Shown piece after piece: positions 22,939-34,079 of a stretch of 64,000 bases of DNA. This stretch comes from Clitopilus passeckerianus (lineage: Eukaryota > Basidiomycota > Agaricomycetes > Agaricales > Entolomataceae), in NCBI GenBank assembly GCA_944990035.1, contig CALYLX010000112.1, positions 806,001 through 870,000 of the forward strand, in the 5' to 3' direction. Numbering within the stretch: the first letter of the stretch is position 1; each line of letters starts with the position of its first letter. A program made the position numbers and the translations under genes. The notes under the pieces are model-generated. The model searched no databases, was not told where the DNA came from, and saw nothing but the letters and a program-made list of their open reading frames with translations.

Positions 22939-25846
22939 CTACACGGAGTTGCAATTCATGAGATGAACGCTGACGTGAACCCAGTAATCTGCTTCAGGGC
23001 TGCCCATAATAGACTCCTGAATTGCCGCTGTCAGGGGATTCGAGACCTCGGACGTGCCTCGTGCTGCGGTCAGCGTTGCCATGAGGTCCAGGACGAGCCG
23101 TCGCAATGGCGATGTCGCTGGCAGCTTGCTGAAAGGGCCAAACACATGTCCACGCGTCGGATGGTTTACGCAAAAATAGGGCACAAACTTGGACTGCAAG
23201 CTTGAGATGACCTTGACATGATATCATCCATTAGTATGCGTATTTAGGTATCAGGCCAGCAGATTATTACCTTCAGGTTTGAACAGAAATGTGTTTTCCG
23301 TTGGAAGATTCTCAACAAGAACTTGAGGATGAGCTATGGCGCCAAGATCAGGGCACGCGAAGGTGGAGCGGGCATAACCGAGCATACCTCCGATCCTGCG
23401 AAGTTCAAAGTCCCGAACTCCCATAACACTTGTGCTAGATGCGACACCCAGTCATCTACTCTTTGTTCACGACTTATTCGAACATTACCCTCATAATGAG
23501 GGTCACTTTCGAGCTGAAAAGATAAGCCGGCGCTTATCAATTATATGTCTTGATGTCATAACATACAATCACTCACCAAAACTAAGCGAGCAATGAATGC
23601 GATCGTCAGGGTTTGACTGCAGACTTTGAAGAGGTTCGTAGCGCATGATCTATCACTGCCTCAAACAGCGGGTTTGAATACTCTTGCGATGGCTTGTTTA
23701 GCAGTGCCCAGATGGCAGGGAGCAGTGCGGTGTAAGCTTCCGGTGTTGTGGGTTTCCCTAGGCGGCTGACATCGACAGATTCACCGCGCAAGAGCACAGT
23801 AATGTAACCACTAATCCGCTCTGTCTGAATAGACATGGAATGATTGCCACTCAGCGTTCGATTCAACACTGAGCGGCCTCGTCGACGTGAGTGGGGTTGA
23901 TCTGATCCTTGTTCACTGACTGCCAGTGACAACAAAGATGTCATTTCGCAGAAGATGATGTTGACATCTTGGAGGCTTTCTTCCATCTATGAAAAGTTAA
24001 ATCAGTGATATAGTGAGCTTGCATTCAAGTGCCGGCCTTACCTGGATGTTACGACTCCCATGGGCCCGGAATGGGAAGTATCCGGCCATGTAGCCTAGAA
24101 TAGTTTGGAGACCCTCAAAGACCAGCTCGCTTGTTTCCCTCATCTAACAGAGAAGTTGATGTCAGCGGCGTGAGAGATACCAGGTTGAAGATCTCACAAG
24201 AGGCGACTTGAGGAGGGATCCATACAGACTGCGGACGATCTGAGCTACCGCAAGAACGGTCTTCAACTCAATCTCGGATGGGGCTTGACCTGGGGAGAAC
24301 ACTGCTGGGGCACAGTCGAGGAACGTGGCTACCAGTATTGAGGAGAGCGTGCTTGCCAATCGCTAGATCGAAGACTCAGGATGATAAGTACTTACAGCAG
24401 ATCAAATCAACTTACAGCAATGAGTTTTATGTCCGTATTCCCGTCGGTACGAGCTTCTTGCGAATGAACCAGGCGACTCGACGAAGACAAATCATGAAGT
24501 GTCCACGCTTGAGTAGTATCCACGAGTGCCGATGAGAACCTCGCCGGATAGGAGTCAAAGACGTCGTCCTCAACAACTTCTTCCCATTGGTGGAGAGTTT
24601 TGAGAATGGTGTTGGACTCTACGAGCACCTGAAATGCTTCATAGCTTTCCGGCGTCCGAAACGCAGACGTCATATACCAGGTTGGTATTGACATTGCGCC
24701 CAACGATCCAGGTATGTTCGTCGCAGAATCTAGAGCTCGAGCGAGAAAATTAGATAACGATTGCAGCACGACCAACTTGGACTGTAAATGCCTGCTATCA
24801 GCTGCGAATCTGGACGAACTGAGATCGAACACACCGCTGGTGTAAGTACTACGCTCGCAGTAGACGTCGCCTTTGCGGGGCCTGCATGCTTGTGAGTAAA
24901 ATGTGGAGAAAATCAAGGCGAGCGTTCAAGTACCTTCCGACCCACCAAATTGAGTGCCAGCGTTGAGCAGGCCTAGGTAACCCTCTAGGACGCGTGCTCC
25001 ATGTGTGTTGTCCGTTCGGCTCCATCCCTCCACAACGGTCCGTGGAACGTGTTCTAGCAAGATGTTCAAGAACTTTATAGCATCTATTCGTATTTCAGGA
25101 AATATGTGGGTTTGAGCAGAGGTCGAAAAAAGGAGAATGACAGATGAATGGGGCAGGATGTCTTCCTTTGAGAACCGGTGTCAAGCAAGTGCATGACTTG
25201 GAAGTTACCATGTTACGCACTGGGTCAATCCTTGGTAGTAACCATGTGAAGAATCCAAGGAGAGTTTTCCGCACGCTGCTATCCTGTGTATGGTCCAGCA
25301 ACCTTGGCTATTCAAGAGGTAATCATACTCACCTCATCTGGTATCATCCGGACGACAGCATTGATCAAGGGCGTGAGGGAGGTTTCTAGTAATTCCCAAT
25401 GCGCGTCAAAAAGCTCGCGTAGACCAAGCAGTGCATCTGTATTATATGTGTGCCTTCAGACGCCTGCCCCCAGTGAAACTTCTGTCAAGGAAATACCTCT
25501 GCGAGTAGCAGCATTGTAGTGCTTCAAGTGAACAATGAGATCGTCGAACGTGAGCTTCCTCTTCGTCGTAGGGGCTGTGAGATCCTTGGGTTTCGCGATG
25601 CTTTGAGATGGTAGGGAAATAGCTGTTCATAATTGAGTTCAGGGGTTGAGTAAAAGGCGGTCCGGGACATACACCGGGCCTTGAACGAAGTATCAATCAC
25701 ATTGGAGGCAGCTTGTTTCCCTTTGCCAAGTTTTAGTTTTGCTTTCTGTGGGAAAGTTCAGTCATCACACTGTACTCCAGCCTTCAATTCTCTCTCACCG
25801 CAAAGTCTGCTGCTTTATCCTTGCGTTTCTTTGAACTTTTTGGCAT
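22939..25846 (-). CDS. IPI1: IPI1/TEX10-like pre-rRNA processing protein
   Basis: Subunit of the Rix1 complex that acts with Rea1 in ITS2 processing and 60S export. Seen: an N-terminal lysine-rich start (MPKSSKKRKDKAADFAKAK, then LKLGKGK), the signature HLKHYNAATRRDALLGLREL, DEDSSVRKTLLGFFTWLLPR, further HEAT-like helices and, in the last exon, KFVPYFCVNHPTRGHVFGPF plus SKLPATSPLRRLVLDL. About a dozen 45-60 nt introns. Estimated length is near 740 residues, longer than yeast Ipi1 and nearer to Tex10, which is usual in basidiomycetes. Start is the ATG at 25846; the gene is divergent from the GH5 gene with 278 bp between. Confidence 0.88.
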
Positions 25847-26079
25847 GGTAGTTCCAGTTCATGGACTCTGAAATCTTCTGATGTAGAGGCTGAACCTGCC
25901 CCGATTTGGACTGCATCATCAGAATCTAACAGGTGCAAACGAGAATATGCCAAAATTGGGTCAGCCGACTGACGCGACCCCCGCCTGATCTCCAAAAAAC
26001 CACCGCAAAATCGCGCTCTTAAGCCCGATGTTGTCCCGAATATCTGCCTCGACTCACACAGTCTGGTCGCTCCGAATGG

Positions 26080-26085
26080 TATAAA
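26080..26085 (+). promoter_or_regulatory. TATA box of the GH5 gene
   Basis: TATAAA sits 40 bp upstream of the ATG at 26125. It is on the GH5 side of the 278 bp region shared with IPI1, consistent with an inducible secreted-enzyme gene next to a housekeeping gene. Confidence 0.5.
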
Positions 26086-26124
26086 GATCTTAGGTGAAGG
26101 TCAACGTTGACTTTGTCGGTCACC

Positions 26125-28270
26125 ATGCGTCTCGCTCTATTGTCTACGTTGAGTGCTGCGTTCCTCTGCGCATCTGTCGCAGCAAGTCCCTCAAAACCTG
26201 GTCCTAAAGTACCGAAGGGCTTCGTAACGACCAGAGGATCGCAATTCCAGCTCGACGGAAAACCTTTCGTGAGTGTTGTGTTGCCAGAAGATTGTGTACC
26301 TAATCATTCTATCTCGATTAGTACTTCGTTGGAGCCAACTCCTACGTGAGCCTTCCCAAACCAAACCCCCGCGTTTACGGTATTAACAGCGCTTTCCAAG
26401 TGGCTGCCTCTCCTTACTAGTGACGACGATGTTGAGAGCACGTTCCGCCAAATGCAACAGGCAGGAGTAAAGGTTCTTCGGACCTGGGTAAGTATGTCAG
26501 GCTGACACAAAACATACCTGTCCTAATTTCATCGACATATAGGGCTTTAATGCTATCAATGGCACTGAACTTCCAGGAGCGCTTGAATCTGGCTTGACCT
26601 ACTATCAAGTCTGGAACTCTTCAGAGTGGCAGTTGAATACTGGACCCCAGGGACTGCAGCGGCTCGATAAGGTGATTGATGCTGCAGGCAGACACGGTAT
26701 CAAAGTTATCCTTGCCTTCACCAATAACTGGTATGTTATCCAATTATCGTCAACCAAATACCACAGTCTGACTACATGCTCACAATAGGGTTGGCTATGG
26801 CGTAGGTCTCTAGTCACCCTCAAGCGTTTGCTCTCCTGACTGTATGCAGGGAATGGAACTCTATATCAACTGGATCGCTGGAGCTGGCAAGACGCACGAC
26901 GTCTTCTACACCGACCCGAAAATTGTTGCTTCTTATCGTGAGTTCATGCTTATTCCTGGGACTGAGGGAAGAGCTGACATCTGAATGTAGAGCGATACGT
27001 CAAGACCATCGTCAACAGATATAAGAACTCTCCAAACATCTTCGCTTGGGAGCTTATGAATGAGGCGAGATGTCTTGGCGATCTTCCCGCTGGTCCTGGC
27101 TGTGTTCCTGGCTCTGGCACCTTGCATAGTTGGTATAAGCAGCAGTCGGACTTCGTTCGTAACCTGTAAGCTTTACACCTTCTCGGTGCCAGGCCAACCA
27201 CTGACAATCAGGTTTAGTGATCCTCACCATCTCATCACCACTGGTGGAGAGGGCCATTTCTACTGGAAAGTCAATGGGACCTACGGAAATGATTATAACT
27301 ACGACGGCCAGGGTAAGAACTTATTGTTTGGACGTTGAGGGAGAATGCTGATAACATGAATCCTTGTGACTAGCTGGCGAAGACTTTGACGCTGATTTGA
27401 CTTTGCCCAACATAGATTTTGGTACCTATGTAAGTATTCTTTACTCGTCGGGGACTCCCTTTCTAACTTTTGCCAGCACCTCTATCCCGAGTACTGGTGA
27501 GATTATACTACATTATTGCCGGTCAATCATTTTACTAAACAATCTCAGGTATTCGACTGGCGTAAGTGTGCTAGGCTGAACCTCAAAATATGAAATATTC
27601 AACGAATTTAATCGTAAATAGGACTTCCCCGAAGCTGGACAAACTGCAGAGACCTGGGGCGTTTCCTGGATCACGCAACACGCTTTAGGTTTGTCTGTTG
27701 GGAGAATTAGAATTTCTCTTCTGATAAGTTTTCGTTAGCCGCGAAGAAAGCCCGCAAGCCCGTGATTCTGGAGGAATTCGGTCTTTCTCAGCTAGGTTTG
27801 TTCTTTCAACATCCCACCAGGGCCCATTCTGACTGCTGACCCAGCTAACAAAACTACCTCATACCCGGCATGGGTCAACGCCGCCATAACGACCGACACT
27901 GCGTAAGTGCCTCACGTCGTCTGCGACACCCATCACACTGACATTTTTCGCAGGGGGTAAGCCAATAGAAGTCTCACTCTTTTTATTCTCGATTCACGAT
28001 CCATTGCAGTATCATGCCTTGGCAGTTCGGCGCCGTTGGTCTCAAGGAGAGCGGCGGAAACAGAATCATCAAGTATGCTGACGCACTCATCGATGGGGTG
28101 AGTTTCATTGACCGGTCAGGTTGCCTCTTCCGCTGACCTACTTCGCAACCAGGCCACGCCTAACGATGGTTAGTCTCGTCATGATATACCGTGCCTTTCC
28201 TCGTAATCTTTTGTGTTTAGGTTTTGCCATTTACAAAAACCAAACTGCAGTATACAGCATCTTTACGTGA
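26125..28270 (+). CDS. Secreted GH5 glycoside hydrolase, probable endo-beta-1,4-mannanase
   Basis: Extracellular GH5 enzyme resembling fungal endo-mannanases that cut hemicellulose mannan. Seen: a signal peptide (MRLALLSTLSAAFLCASVAA), GFVTTRGSQFQLDGKPFYFV, VLRTWGFNAING, the acid/base glutamate in FAWELMNEARC, DPHHLITTGGEGHFYW, YHLYPEYW, and the nucleophile glutamate in PVILEEFGLSQL; the end is PWQFGAVGLKE...AVYSIFT. At least fourteen exons with about 50 nt introns; one is a 3 nt microexon (27954-27956) that supplies the glycine of TAGIMPWQFG. No carbohydrate-binding module is seen. The substrate is inferred from overall resemblance. Confidence 0.9.
27954..27956 (+). other. Candidate 3-nt microexon (GGG) in the GH5 gene
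   Basis: TTTTTCGCAG|GGG|GTAAGC. Upstream is a 51 nt intron (27903-27953, donor GTAAGT), downstream a 53 nt intron (27957-28009, acceptor TTGCAG), both of the usual size here. Including GGG gives ACT GCG GGT ATC ATG (TAGIM); skipping it gives TAIM, also in frame. Confidence 0.6.
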
Positions 28271-28492
28271 GCGTCTGTTTCCTCGACTATTCTACCTATG
28301 CTGATCGGATCTGCTCCTTTCAAAGGAATGCTGCAAGAATTCAGGCCGCAAAATCGCACTGATCAGCGCGGGAGGTGGTGTCGTTTGGCTCGTAGCTGCT
28401 TTATCTTAAACAGCTTCAATGTTTCTGGGCCTCTATTGAAAATTGAAAGTTACTTTACCTATCGTCGCCTCCGTCATGAGGGGGTTCGTGAG

Positions 28493-28879
28493 CTACTGCC
28501 AAGAGATTGAGATCGTCGGCAGCTGAGGTGTGGTACCCTCTGCAGCCGCAAAAATCCAAGTGGCATAAAGTTGAACATTTCGCCACGTTCTCACCCTTGA
28601 GCAGTGCGATACAGACGTCGATATCTAAACACAGTGCCAAAAGGAAGAGACGTACGAGATTAGCGCTTTCCGTTTCCCAGCCCATTGACTGAAGAGGTAA
28701 TTGTAGGATGATCCAGCGTCAAGCACCAATGATACACTTTCGCCTTCAGGTAGATATATCGACGCGTTTCTTGAGAACCCTGCATCACCTGGATTGCTGG
28801 AGATCTGGAGAGTGGCAGCGGTGGTAGTATCGTTCGTCACCTCAAATAGGATGTCAAACGGCACGGTGCTGGTGGGCAT
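28493..28879 (-). CDS. Small uncharacterised basidiomycete protein
   Basis: Two exons joined by a 60 nt intron (donor GTACGT, acceptor CTCAAG) give about 108 residues. The N-terminal part reads MPTSTVPFDILFEVTNDTTT, then an alternating beta-like region (YLPEGESVSLVLDAGSSYNY), and after the intron VRTWRNVQLYATWIF with TAG at 28493-28495. No signal peptide, helix or catalytic motif is evident. I recall similar small proteins of unknown function in Agaricales, but no domain name. It is read toward the GH5 gene. Confidence 0.65.
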
Positions 28880-29344
28880 GGTGTGTACAACCCTGCTCGG
28901 GCTCTCGAGGCGAGCTAACGGCTGGAATCGTTCTTTGGGACCAAGCAGTGAGCTTGGCCCCTATCTATGTACGATGGAATTGCTCCGGATCATAGAAGGA
29001 AGCGTTCATATTGTGAGGCTTATTGTCCTTGTAGCCTGCAGGCCGACAACTAATTGTCCTCCGGCGGAACCGAGCCCGCGTGTCAACGAGCGCCCACCGC
29101 TTCAAATGAAAAGCTCCGTTCTAAATGACGGATGCCAGGGAACCAAGCAAATCAAAACTCAAATAACTCTTCATAAGGTATCAACAGAGACCGTGAATGC
29201 TCGTGACTAGAATACATCAGGAAAAGTAAGGTAATAATAATGACGCCAGAAGTACTAGTCCGCTCTAGGCAATGGGACTTCCTGTCATAGCTAGTAGGCG
29301 AAAGCACTAGCCAGGGAGTACAGTGGATCAAAAAGCCTGAGACC
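28880..29344. other. Intergenic region upstream of the small orphan gene
   Basis: 465 bp with no gene. It includes the promoter of the small orphan protein (minus strand) and the 3' region of the NPC2-like gene. No motif is recognised. Confidence 0.35.
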
Positions 29345-30075
29345 TCAGAAACCAAGGTGGGGGAATCTGAACATGAAATTGACAATAAGGTCCAGGCAGA
29401 ATAGGTTATCATCGTCGACACTGTAGCCCTGAACGTTAACTTTGAACTTGGCTAATGACAAATATTTAACCAGCTGATAGACTCCGGATTGTATATGACA
29501 TACCCTTTGGAATCTCCTTAGGAAGTGCAACGGTCTGGGTAACAGTGTATTCGCCAGCTTTGACTGGGCATTGTACGGAGGCGTTGGCATTACGTCTAAT
29601 CGGCAGTTAAGGGGCTGAGATGATGATTTGGTGTGAGAAAACGTACGCTTCCTCACAAACATTAAATTCTTTGTTCAACAGCTTGATAGCACCCAATTTC
29701 ACCAGAACATCAGCATATGCACCCTCCTGCACTGAATGTCAATTACATCCGCCATTTGGAAAGGAGGGTTACATACCTCGATAACTTCCTTGGCTTCTCC
29801 GACCACAGTAACAGTCAGGTCTGCACCAGGCTTGGGAGGATCTGGGGAGACTGCAATTGACTTGATGTCGACCAAGTCATCGGGTGTTCCTGAAAGGCAG
29901 TTGGAGTAGCAGCTCAAAACCAACTAGAACCTGGCGTACCACAACTGGACCACTCCCACTGGTTTGTTGTACGGACTGTACCGTCGCTCTGCATGGGAAC
30001 TTGTGGTAAGATAGAGCCATAGACTACAGGCAAGGTAGCTAAAGCGGTGACGGCAATAGAAGAGAGTCGAACCAT
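29345..30075 (-). CDS. NPC2: NPC2-like ML-domain lipid transfer protein (PG/PI transfer protein)
   Basis: Secretory/vacuolar lipid-binding protein of the MD-2-related (ML) family, the fungal phosphatidylglycerol/phosphatidylinositol transfer protein. Seen: a signal peptide (MVRLSSIAVTALATLPVVYG), WEWSSCGTPDDLVDIKSIAV, PDPPKPGADLTVTVVGEAKE, then KLLNKEFNVCEEANASVQCP and VKAGEYTVTQTVALPKEIPK, then KFKVNVQGYSVDDDNLFCLD. The paired cysteines expected for ML domains are present. Introns are 50-60 nt. About 170 residues. The start ATG at 30075 is 141 bp from the divergent four-TM gene. Confidence 0.9.
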
Positions 30076-30216
30076 GGTAGTAGTAGGAATCGGAGAAGGA
30101 GAGGCAAGGGTGCTAATTATGTCAGCTGGGTTTCCATATATGTGACGTAAAATGCAGTACAGAGGGTGTGGCTGTCCTTGCAACGGTGACCACAGTCGTC
30201 TTATCCTATAACCACC
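30076..30216. promoter_or_regulatory. 141 bp divergent promoter (NPC2-like / four-TM gene)
   Basis: Start codons of two membrane- or lipid-related genes lie head-to-head with only 141 bp between. Two AT-rich short blocks (CATATATG near 30135 and CCTATAAC near 30206) could be weak TATA elements for the two directions. This is only positional inference. Confidence 0.4.
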
Positions 30217-31270
30217 ATGAAGCCCAGAGAATACTGTTGCTGCGCCATTCCTATCGTCAATGCTGGCATATATGCCACCCTCATTGAGCAGTTTGTCGTT
30301 GCGCTCACTGTCGCCATACTTTCAATTGCAACCCCTCACAGTAAGTGTCTGCACTAGACGATCGCAGTATCTCCTAACCCTTTTCATGACAGTCGTTGGA
30401 GCTGCAACACCCTCGTTTGCTGGCATCATTCTGGCAATCGTCTGTTTTGTTGCTGCTGGCGTCCAAGTGCTGGGACTTATCGGTGTTGCAATGGTATTAT
30501 AATCCAGTCTCTGACTTGTCCGATCAACATCTCACATATTCTACAGGAACGGCCCATCATGTTCAGAAGGTATATGACGTTGCATGGAATAATTCTAGTG
30601 GCAGCATTTGCTGTCGCTGCCGCATGGGCAATCATATCTGCCACTCGCCATTCAACTGCGAAATCCAAGTGCATCACAGACTTCTTTGCAAATGCAGATT
30701 CGGATGTTGCCTCAGAAGGGGAGACACTCTGCGAGGTTTTCCCGTGGGTTGATGTAGGTATTATGGGTGGTCTTTGGGTTATTCTAGCTGTTCTTCATGT
30801 AAGTTCGCTCTATTGCCGCTTGTACCAATGTGCTAATCCCTTACTTCGATGTGAAGGGTTATCTCTTTGTAGTCCTCTCCTCCTACAGCAGGACTCAAGT
30901 TGAGGATCATGCAGCTTATGATCAGCTCAATAACGATTTCATACCAATGAACAAACGAAATGACCCCTGGGACTCGCGGCCGTCTGTCGATCTCGACGGT
31001 CCTGGTCCTCAAGGTGGTCAAGCTTACAATGGGCAAGGCTATAACCACGTTCGGCAGGAAAGTGCCGCAAGTGCATCTGACATCCTGTCCCAACCCACTG
31101 TCCAAGCAAAAGACGGATACTCATACCCGTCTCCAAGCTCCCCAACCCGTCAATCACACCTCGGTCGGGGGCAATCGCAGAGAACTGCGTATATCCCCAA
31201 TAACGACACAGCTCCTTACGTACACGACTACGCATACCACGGACAGCATCACGGTGCTTCTTACAATTAG
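30217..31270 (+). CDS. Four-transmembrane protein with a polar C-terminal tail
   Basis: Integral membrane protein conserved among basidiomycetes but of unknown function. Seen: MKPREYCCCAIPIVNAGIYA leading into helix 1, helix 2 around SFAGIILAIVCFVAAGVQV, helix 3 (LHGIILVAAFAVAAAWAII), an extracellular loop with two cysteines (KSKCITDFF...GETLCEVF), helix 4 (VGIMGGLWVILAVLHGYLF), then a 120-residue cytosolic tail rich in Gly, Ser, Gln and Tyr. The N-terminal CCC and the loop cysteines recall tetraspanin-like proteins, but no CCG motif is present. At least four introns. Start ATG 30217; stop 31268-31270. Confidence 0.75.
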
Positions 31271-31869
31271 ATTGATTTACGGTCAGTCCAGAGTTTCTTT
31301 TCGCTCGTCACAACCACACTGATTCACGTTCCTTAGAACTAATATTGAGCACGGATATCTGCATCTGTACATGACTCCCATATATGGACTTTTTTCTTCG
31401 CATTGTGTAATCATTGACCTTGCAATCGATTTGCATTTCTTCTGCAATGCCCCTGCGCCCGCCAAGTCGCTGCTGCGGTTCCTTTGACTACGGATTAGGC
31501 TATGTACGTTGTCCGCATCCTCGCTCTTATATGCCTGTACCAATTTCGACTTGGAGGCACACAACTTGCTAAGTGTAAGGTTCTAGGGTACTGAGATCTG
31601 TCTTGGTGCTGCCATTCCACCCAATGATCCCCCGAGTCTGTGACTAAATGTACCCCGAACATTTGGATGTGTGTGTGACCCGAGCGAACTTGCTAACTTT
31701 TGGTATCGCGTTTGTTCAAAATGGCTACATGCAGATACGAACAGAGGTGTTCAAGATCAGGGGAGACTTGGCCGCCACAACGAGGCAAACCTTGAGAATA
31801 GAGTGGCTTGGAAGCAGCTAGGGCGTTTATAATTATGGATACTAATAGGTGTATTACGAGTGAAGAATA
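31271..31869. other. Convergent intergenic region
   Basis: 599 bp between the stop of the four-TM gene and the stop of the bL17m gene. No coding signal, tRNA or repeat is recognised; it should contain two 3' untranslated regions. Confidence 0.4.
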
Positions 31870-32922
31870 CTATGGTGCGGATTTCTGCTTGCGGCTGAAC
31901 ACGGTCCTCAGGTTGAGTACAGTGCCCGAAGGAGTAGCTCGCTGTTGACCAAGGGATCCTTGAGCGATCGAGAGAGCAGGTCGTGTCTCACCGGGCAGCT
32001 TAGAACCTGCTTTGGGGCGAGGTGTAGACGCGGTCCATCTTGCAGCCTCCTTCTGCTTCTTGTTCTCTGACTCATCCTTGGGTGCCTCAGCGGATTGGCC
32101 TTCCTTCATGATTGATTGGTAGACGACAGGCGTTGCCAATAATCGGTCCTACGATGCACAGTAAGGAAGGGACTTGAACAACAGGATGAGGCTCATACCA
32201 TATGGTCAGCAGCCTTTCCCGTCAGCTCCTCGACTACATCATCCTTCCTGTAGCGCAAGATTTTCTGGAGGTTCCACCGAGTTTTGGGTCGCAGTGCACC
32301 CCGACGGTCTCCTAGAGCTGCCGTCCGTTCCGACTCAAGGATGTCGCGTACTCCAGCCTTTGGGTTGTTGACAATTGACACGGGCTGTTCACTCTTCAGC
32401 TTCTCCCTTAGCATGTCAAAACCAATTGCCCGCGACGTCATCTCATAACGAAGGTCCCGAGGGTTGTCAACGAGTTCGAGAATGGCACGAGGAGCATTGT
32501 CGCCATGTCGGTTGCCAAGCTTATGAATACGCGTGTAACCTCCCGGCCGTTCAGCGTAGCGTTGAGCGAAGGTAGTGAAGAGCTTGGGAACAAGGCTGGA
32601 TTGAAGCAGGAAAGCCGATGCTCGTGAACGAGCGGATTCGTGGCCTTGCTTGCCAAGTGTTATCATCTAGAAAGGTTCAGCAGGGTTTATGCAAGACTAA
32701 CAAGTAGCCTCACCTTTTCCGCTAACCTTGCAGCGTCTCTGGCTTTGGGCAGTGTCGTTGATATTTGCTCATGCTCAAATAGTGAGGTAACAAGGTTCCT
32801 AAGTATCCACGACGATTTAGCGGCTGGGTCAAGTGATTAGAGGTAACAACACCATACCTTAGCATGAGGTTCCTATGCGAAGAAGTCCTCGAGAACTTGC
32901 GGAATGCTACTCCATGCTTCAT
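31870..32922 (-). CDS. MRPL8: Mitochondrial large-subunit ribosomal protein bL17m
   Basis: Mitochondrial counterpart of bacterial L17. Seen: the family start [20 protein letters not shown], then [20 protein letters not shown] and [18 protein letters not shown], and the [20 protein letters not shown] block with LVDNP. A C-terminal extension of about 150 residues, rich in Lys, Glu and Ser, follows, as is common in fungal Mrpl8. Introns of 50-60 nt join in frame. The start at 32922 corresponds to the mature bacterial start, with no separate presequence visible. Head-to-head with the mitochondrial acyl carrier protein gene. Confidence 0.92.
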
Positions 32923-33277
32923 TGCGTCGACACGGTGGAATGTAGTCCAGTGTCACTTTCGCGTCGGGCAAATATTTCGTGATTACGTAACGGCCCTTCA
33001 CTGAACAACTTCCACACCGCAAGTGAGCAAAAACGAGGCCTTTTTTGGAGTCATCAAAATATTCTGCCTACAAAAGAGTACATTTATTTTCTCAAGAAAA
33101 GCATCTTATAATATTTTCTAGGTTTTCTACAGTTAAAAATCGCTAGTCCCAAACCTGTGAGCTGGCTCGCTTAATCCGGTCACGCCATCAGTCACACACA
33201 CTAGAGTCGGTTGCTGCCGGCAGACATTGACGTTGTTTAGTTGGCAGTCTCGTCAAAAAGTTCCTTCGTCCTCAGTC
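32923..33277. promoter_or_regulatory. Divergent promoter of two mitochondrial genes with TTACGTAA
   Basis: 355 bp between bL17m (minus) and mitochondrial ACP (plus). TTACGTAA occurs at 32983-32990, 61 bp from the bL17m start. An AT-rich block (33056-33140) lies in the middle. Both products act in mitochondria, so joint control is plausible, though unproven. Confidence 0.45.
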
Positions 33278-33869
33278 ATGTCCTTCCTCCGTGCAGTCTC
33301 CCGAACTTCTACTCTTTCCCGTCTCGCATTTGCTCCTCGAGCCACCTCACTCCTTGTCCAACGAGCTCGCTTCTCCGCGGCTGCAGGACTCTCCAAGGAT
33401 GTCATCCAAGCGCGTGTATTTGACGTCCTAAAAGGCTTTGAAAAGGTAGACCAGACTAAGGTGAGTCGAACAAGTACCATTCTTGGTCTTTAAGGCGCCA
33501 TATTAACCACCATATCTTTCTCCTAGCTTACCCCAACTGCTTCTTTCGACAAGGACCTGGGCCTCGATAGCCTGGACGCGGTTGAAGTCGTCATGGCAGT
33601 TGAAGAGGCATGTAGTCCGACCGGTCCGTATGTCCTCACATCTAACCATTTTTATTTTCAGGAGTTCCAAATTGAAATCCCGGATGCTGAAGCCGACGAA
33701 ATCCAGACAGTGCAGCAAGGTATGTTAACCCCAGGTTCAATGTCAATACTATTGCTAAACCTGGCTTTTTATCTACAGCTATTGACTACATTGCAAAAAC
33801 CCCGGAAGGTAATTGGCTCATTAGTTCACCACTTTCAAGCCACTGACACCCTGTCCTTCAGCACATTAA
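33278..33869 (+). CDS. ACP1: Mitochondrial acyl carrier protein
   Basis: Phosphopantetheine-bearing carrier of mitochondrial fatty acid (lipoate precursor) synthesis and a partner of complex I and LYR proteins. Seen: an arginine/serine-rich presequence ([19 protein letters not shown]), then [20 protein letters not shown], the attachment motif [18 protein letters not shown], whose serine carries the prosthetic group, [20 protein letters not shown] and IDYIAKTPE. The last exon adds only AH and TAA (33867-33869), joined by an intron at about 33810-33861. About 135 residues. Good match throughout. Confidence 0.94.
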
Positions 33870-34079
33870 TAACGTATAATACATTGCTTGTCGGCACATC
33901 CCGTATTTTAGTATTACTTGCAATATATAGACGTCGACCGACCATGTGGCTCTTGCGCGACACCAATTTCCCGAAAGTAAGCTGAGATGCCCATTGTGTA
34001 CCACATGACCAAGGGCTCCTTCATGCCTCTTATATCAGTCGCGTTTAGGACTTGACCTATTCGACACTTGTTCGCCTTC

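Noticed and set aside
31271..31869. A hidden gene in the 599 bp convergent gap
   Set aside because: All frames are broken frequently and no conserved block could be spliced together.
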